A stretch of 64,000 nt of DNA, taken from positions 310,001-374,000 of the forward strand of contig NZ_LMDC01000001.1 of NCBI RefSeq assembly GCF_001425705.1, read 5' to 3'. Of the stretch, positions 61,803 through 64,000 are shown piece by piece (within the stretch, counting starts at the first letter, position 1; every line of letters begins with the position of its first letter). A model generated the notes under the pieces. That model was not told where the DNA came from and ran no database searches. It was given only the letters and a program-made list of their open reading frames with translations. Made by a program: the position numbers and the translations under genes. Origin of the DNA: Pelomonas sp. Root1217 (GTDB lineage Bacteria > Pseudomonadota > Gammaproteobacteria > Burkholderiales > Burkholderiaceae_C).

Positions 61803-62064
61803 GGGGGTCTTCGAAAACCTGAAAAAACTTACTGTAAAACAATAATTCATTGCCGCGAAACAGAATTATTTCAGCGAATCGCGCCATGGGCGAGGTCTCA
61901 AACCTGCGTGCCGCGCGCCGGGCCGCTCCCAAGCCGGCAGGCTGGCGATGTGCTTGCGGCTCAATGCCGCAAGCATCGCCGTCCCCACGGGGGACCGACT
62001 GGGCTCGCCCGCGTTCAGCGGCGCGGGGACCGGGCGAGGGGTCCCAGTCCCCGAGAATGAAAGG

Positions 62065-62553
62065 ATGAGCAAGAAGACCGCCCATGTCAGCGAAACCCCG
62101 GCGACCCAGGCGCTGAAGCGCGCTGGTGTCGCCTTCACCGAGCACGTCTACGACTACATCGAGCATGGCGGCACGGCCGAGTCGTCCAAGCAGCTGGGCG
62201 TCGAGGAACACGCCGTCGTGAAGACCCTGGTCATGCAGGACGAGAAGGCCGAGCCGCTGATCATGCTGATGCATGGCGACCGCACGGTCAGCCTGAAAGA
62301 GCTGGCGCGGCAGATCCCTTGCAAGAAGGTCGAGCCCTGCAAGCCCGAAGTGGCGCAGCGCCACAGCGGCTACCAGGTCGGCGGCACCTCGCCCTTCGGC
62401 GTGCGCAAGCCCATGCCGGTGTTCGTCGAGGCTTCGATCCTGGCGTTGCCGAAGATCTGCATCAACGGCGGCCGGCGCGGCTACCTGGTCGGCATCGAGC
62501 CCCAGGTGCTGACCGAGCTGCTGGACGCGCGGCCGGTGACCTGCGCGAACTGA
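62065..62553 (+). CDS. ybaK: Cys-tRNA(Pro)/Cys-tRNA(Cys) deacylase YbaK
   Basis: The 162-residue protein is a YbaK/ProX-type editing domain: TPATQALKRAGVAFTEHVYD, VVKTLVMQDEKAEPLIMLMH with the conserved Lys, and YQVGGTSPFGVRKPMPVFVE. It removes Cys wrongly attached to tRNA-Pro in trans. AAAGG lies directly before the ATG. The MgtC gene follows after about 35 bp. Confidence 0.93.
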   Translation: MSKKTAHVSETPATQALKRAGVAFTEHVYDYIEHGGTAESSKQLGVEEHAVVKTLVMQDEKAEPLIMLMHGDRTVSLKELARQIPCKKVEPCKPEVAQRHSGYQVGGTSPFGVRKPMPVFVEASILALPKICINGGRRGYLVGIEPQVLTELLDARPVTCAN

Positions 62554-62562
62554 ACCGGCGCG

Positions 62563-62576
62563 GGCGCGCGGCTTGC
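62563..62576 (+). promoter_or_regulatory. Sigma-54-like site before the MgtC-family gene
   Basis: GGCGCG-N4-TTGC with exact spacing, the same sequence as the 17272 site. It is only 13 bp from the ATG at 62590 and lies outside the main cluster, so it may be chance. Confidence 0.25.
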
Positions 62577-62589
62577 CAAGCAGGCGGCC

Positions 62590-63063
62590 ATGTGGGCCAC
62601 CGTTCTCCAGACCCTGCAGTCCGAGTTCTCTGACGCGCCCGATGTGGAGCAGGTCACCCGCCTCATGACGCGGCTGCTGCTCGCGGCGCTGCTGGGTGGC
62701 GTGCTGGGCTATGAGCGCGAGAGCCAGGGCAAGGCGGCCGGCATTCGGACGCACATGCTGGTGGCGATGGGTGCAGCCTTGTTCGTGCTGGTGCCGCAGC
62801 TCGGCGGCATGGCCGTGGCCGACATGAGCCGGGTCATCCAGGGCATCGTCACCGGCATCGGCTTCCTCGGCGCCGGGGCCATCATCAAGCACCGCACCGA
62901 GGAGGACACCCAGGGCCTGACAACGGCGGCCGGCATCTGGATGACGGCAGCGATCGGCGTGGCCTGCGGCCTGGGCCGGGAGACGACGGCGCTGATCAGC
63001 GCGCTGCTGGCCCTGGCGGTTCTTGCGGTGCTGCCGCGGCTGGTCGGCCGGGGCAGGCGCTGA
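62590..63063 (+). CDS. MgtC/SapB family membrane protein
   Basis: A 157-residue protein with about five transmembrane helices. RLLLAALLGGVLGYERESQG holds the conserved Glu-Arg-Glu, AGIRTHMLVAMGAALFVL and GIVTGIGFLGAGAIIKHRTE the hallmark loops, and TTAAGIWMTAAIGVACGLG the last. It lacks the C-terminal cytoplasmic domain of MgtC, as many short SapB-type members do. MgtC proteins help survival in low magnesium and modulate ATP synthase; this one is only assigned by family. Confidence 0.92.
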   Translation: MWATVLQTLQSEFSDAPDVEQVTRLMTRLLLAALLGGVLGYERESQGKAAGIRTHMLVAMGAALFVLVPQLGGMAVADMSRVIQGIVTGIGFLGAGAIIKHRTEEDTQGLTTAAGIWMTAAIGVACGLGRETTALISALLALAVLAVLPRLVGRGRR

Positions 63064-63119
63064 GCATTCGCGGCCTCGTCCTACGGGATGCCTGGCAGGC
63101 GCTCGCGAAACTGCCCGCG

Positions 63120-63452
63120 ATGTCGACGCGAAGCTCCGCCATGAACGGTCGCGAAACGCTGGACCTGGCGTACTCCCAGTTGGAGGCCCTGCTGCCCAGG
63201 CGCGCCGCGCGCTGCCTGGCCTGGTTGCACAGCCCCCGGGGGGTGTGGGTGCGCATCCCTGCTGGCCTGCTGTGCATTGCCGCCGCTGTCTTCTGGTTCC
63301 TGCCCGTCATCGGCATCGAGTGGTTGCCCATCGGCCTGCTGCTGCTGGCCGAGGACCTGCCGTTCCTGCGCAAGCCGGTGGGGCGCTTCATCCTGTTCCT
63401 GCTGAAGCAGGGGCGGCGGCTGCAGGTCTGGTGGCGGGCTCGGCAGCATTGA
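63120..63452 (+). CDS. Hypothetical membrane protein (110 aa)
   Basis: The frame starts at an ATG at 63120 with a second ATG at 63141. After a soluble helix (LDLAYSQLEALLPRRAARCL) come two hydrophobic segments (VRIPAGLLCIAAAVFWFLPV and EWLPIGLLLLAEDLPFL) and a basic C-terminal helix GRFILFLLKQGRRLQVWW. No family is recognised. It lies between mgtC-like and plsY genes, and small membrane proteins of this type are common beside plsY. Confidence 0.6.
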   Translation: MSTRSSAMNGRETLDLAYSQLEALLPRRAARCLAWLHSPRGVWVRIPAGLLCIAAAVFWFLPVIGIEWLPIGLLLLAEDLPFLRKPVGRFILFLLKQGRRLQVWWRARQH

Positions 63453-63482
63453 CACGGCCGGGCTGCATGACAATGCCGCCCC

Positions 63483-64000
63483 ATGCAAACCGTCCTTCCC
63501 CTGCTGGCCGCCCTCGTCGGCTACCTTGTCGGCTCGTTGTCCTTTGCCGTCATCGTCAGCCGCGCCATGGGCCTGTCGGACCCGCGCTCCTATGGTTCGG
63601 GCAACCCCGGTGCCACCAACGTGCTGCGCTCGGGCAACAAGGCCGCGGCCATCCTGACGCTGGTGTTCGATGCGCTCAAAGGCTATTTGCCGGTGCTGGC
63701 TGTCTTCATCTGGGGGCCTCGATTCGGCCTCGGCGAGGGTACCGCGGCGCTGGTGGGCCTGGCGGCCTTCCTTGGCCATCTGTGGCCGGTGTTTTTCAGA
63801 TTCCAGGGCGGCAAGGGTGTGGCCACGGCGGCCGGCGTCATCTTCGGGCTCAACCCCCTGCTAGGGGTTGCGACGCTGGCGACCTGGCTCATCATTGCCT
63901 GGTTCAGCCGCTATTCGTCCCTGGCCGCCATCGTGTCGGCCGCCTTCGCGCCGATGTATCAGTTGCTCATTTGGGAAGCCGGCCCGACCGCGCTCGCCCT
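63483..64000 (+). CDS. plsY: Glycerol-3-phosphate acyltransferase PlsY (cut by window edge)
   Basis: The frame is open from an ATG at 63483 to the window end (172 residues visible, about 200 expected). [20 protein letters not shown] is helix 1. The PlsY motifs [16 protein letters not shown] and [20 protein letters not shown] are both intact, carrying the active-site Ser/Arg and the Gly-Gly-Lys-Gly loop. It transfers acyl from acyl-phosphate to glycerol-3-phosphate, the first step of membrane phospholipid synthesis. Confidence 0.95.
   Translation, partial: MQTVLPLLAALVGYLVGSLSFAVIVSRAMGLSDPRSYGSGNPGATNVLRSGNKAAAILTLVFDALKGYLPVLAVFIWGPRFGLGEGTAALVGLAAFLGHLWPVFFRFQGGKGVATAAGVIFGLNPLLGVATLATWLIIAWFSRYSSLAAIVSAAFAPMYQLLIWEAGPTALA

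Overview
The window is GC-rich chromosomal DNA, densely coded on both strands. Gene content and protein sequences fit a betaproteobacterium of the order Burkholderiales, probably the Rubrivivax/Leptothrix/Roseateles side of the order. Evidence includes prfB with a programmed frameshift, CCA-encoding tRNAs, and the Ku/LigD, PA2169-type and SapC-type proteins. The genus is an inference from protein character only. No rRNA, CRISPR array, intact insertion sequence or prophage was seen.

Layout. (1) 0-8.7 kb: universal stress proteins, gene remnants, an ABC-ATPase/FtsX-permease/HlyD export operon, a DUF2892/AhpD-like/Usp operon behind an FNR-type box, and the CbpA/CbpM co-chaperone pair. (2) 8.7-13.5 kb: tRNA-Ser, apaH, a CBS-domain membrane protein with a SapC-family protein, and a FeeM-like N-acyltransferase. 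(3) 13.5-42.7 kb: a long run of stress and envelope genes. It holds a cardiolipin-synthase-like phospholipase D, an NtrC-type activator, glycosyltransferases, topoisomerase IB, PAP2 phosphatase, short-chain dehydrogenase, GlsB, DUF883-like and YqjE-like membrane proteins, a lipocalin fusion, PA2169-family, BON, CBS, CsbD and OmpA proteins, a Gly/Gln/Tyr low-complexity protein, a hybrid histidine kinase, a single-domain response regulator, an rpoN gene, and Ku plus LigD. (4) 42.7-64 kb: mostly housekeeping genes: an FtsH-like protease, tRNA-Thr, fbp, pepN, prfB, hydrolases, transport proteins, an acyl-CoA synthetase, regulators, ybaK, an MgtC family protein and the start of plsY.

The main discovery is in region 3. 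Some twenty sites of the form GGCAC-N5-TTGC (sigma-54 -24/-12 elements) lie in the correct orientation just upstream of genes between 13.5 and 39.1 kb. The same interval encodes its own sigma-54, preceded by two such sites, an NtrC-family activator, a hybrid kinase and a stand-alone receiver. I read this as a self-contained sigma-54 stress or dormancy regulon that remodels membrane lipids, envelope glycans, DNA topology and DNA repair. Comparable sets of genes in pseudomonads are known to be RpoS-dependent, so use of sigma-54 here would be a rewiring. This is inferred from sequence alone.

Start codons were chosen by Shine-Dalgarno spacing, overlap with the previous stop, and family N-termini; several differ from the longest open frame.
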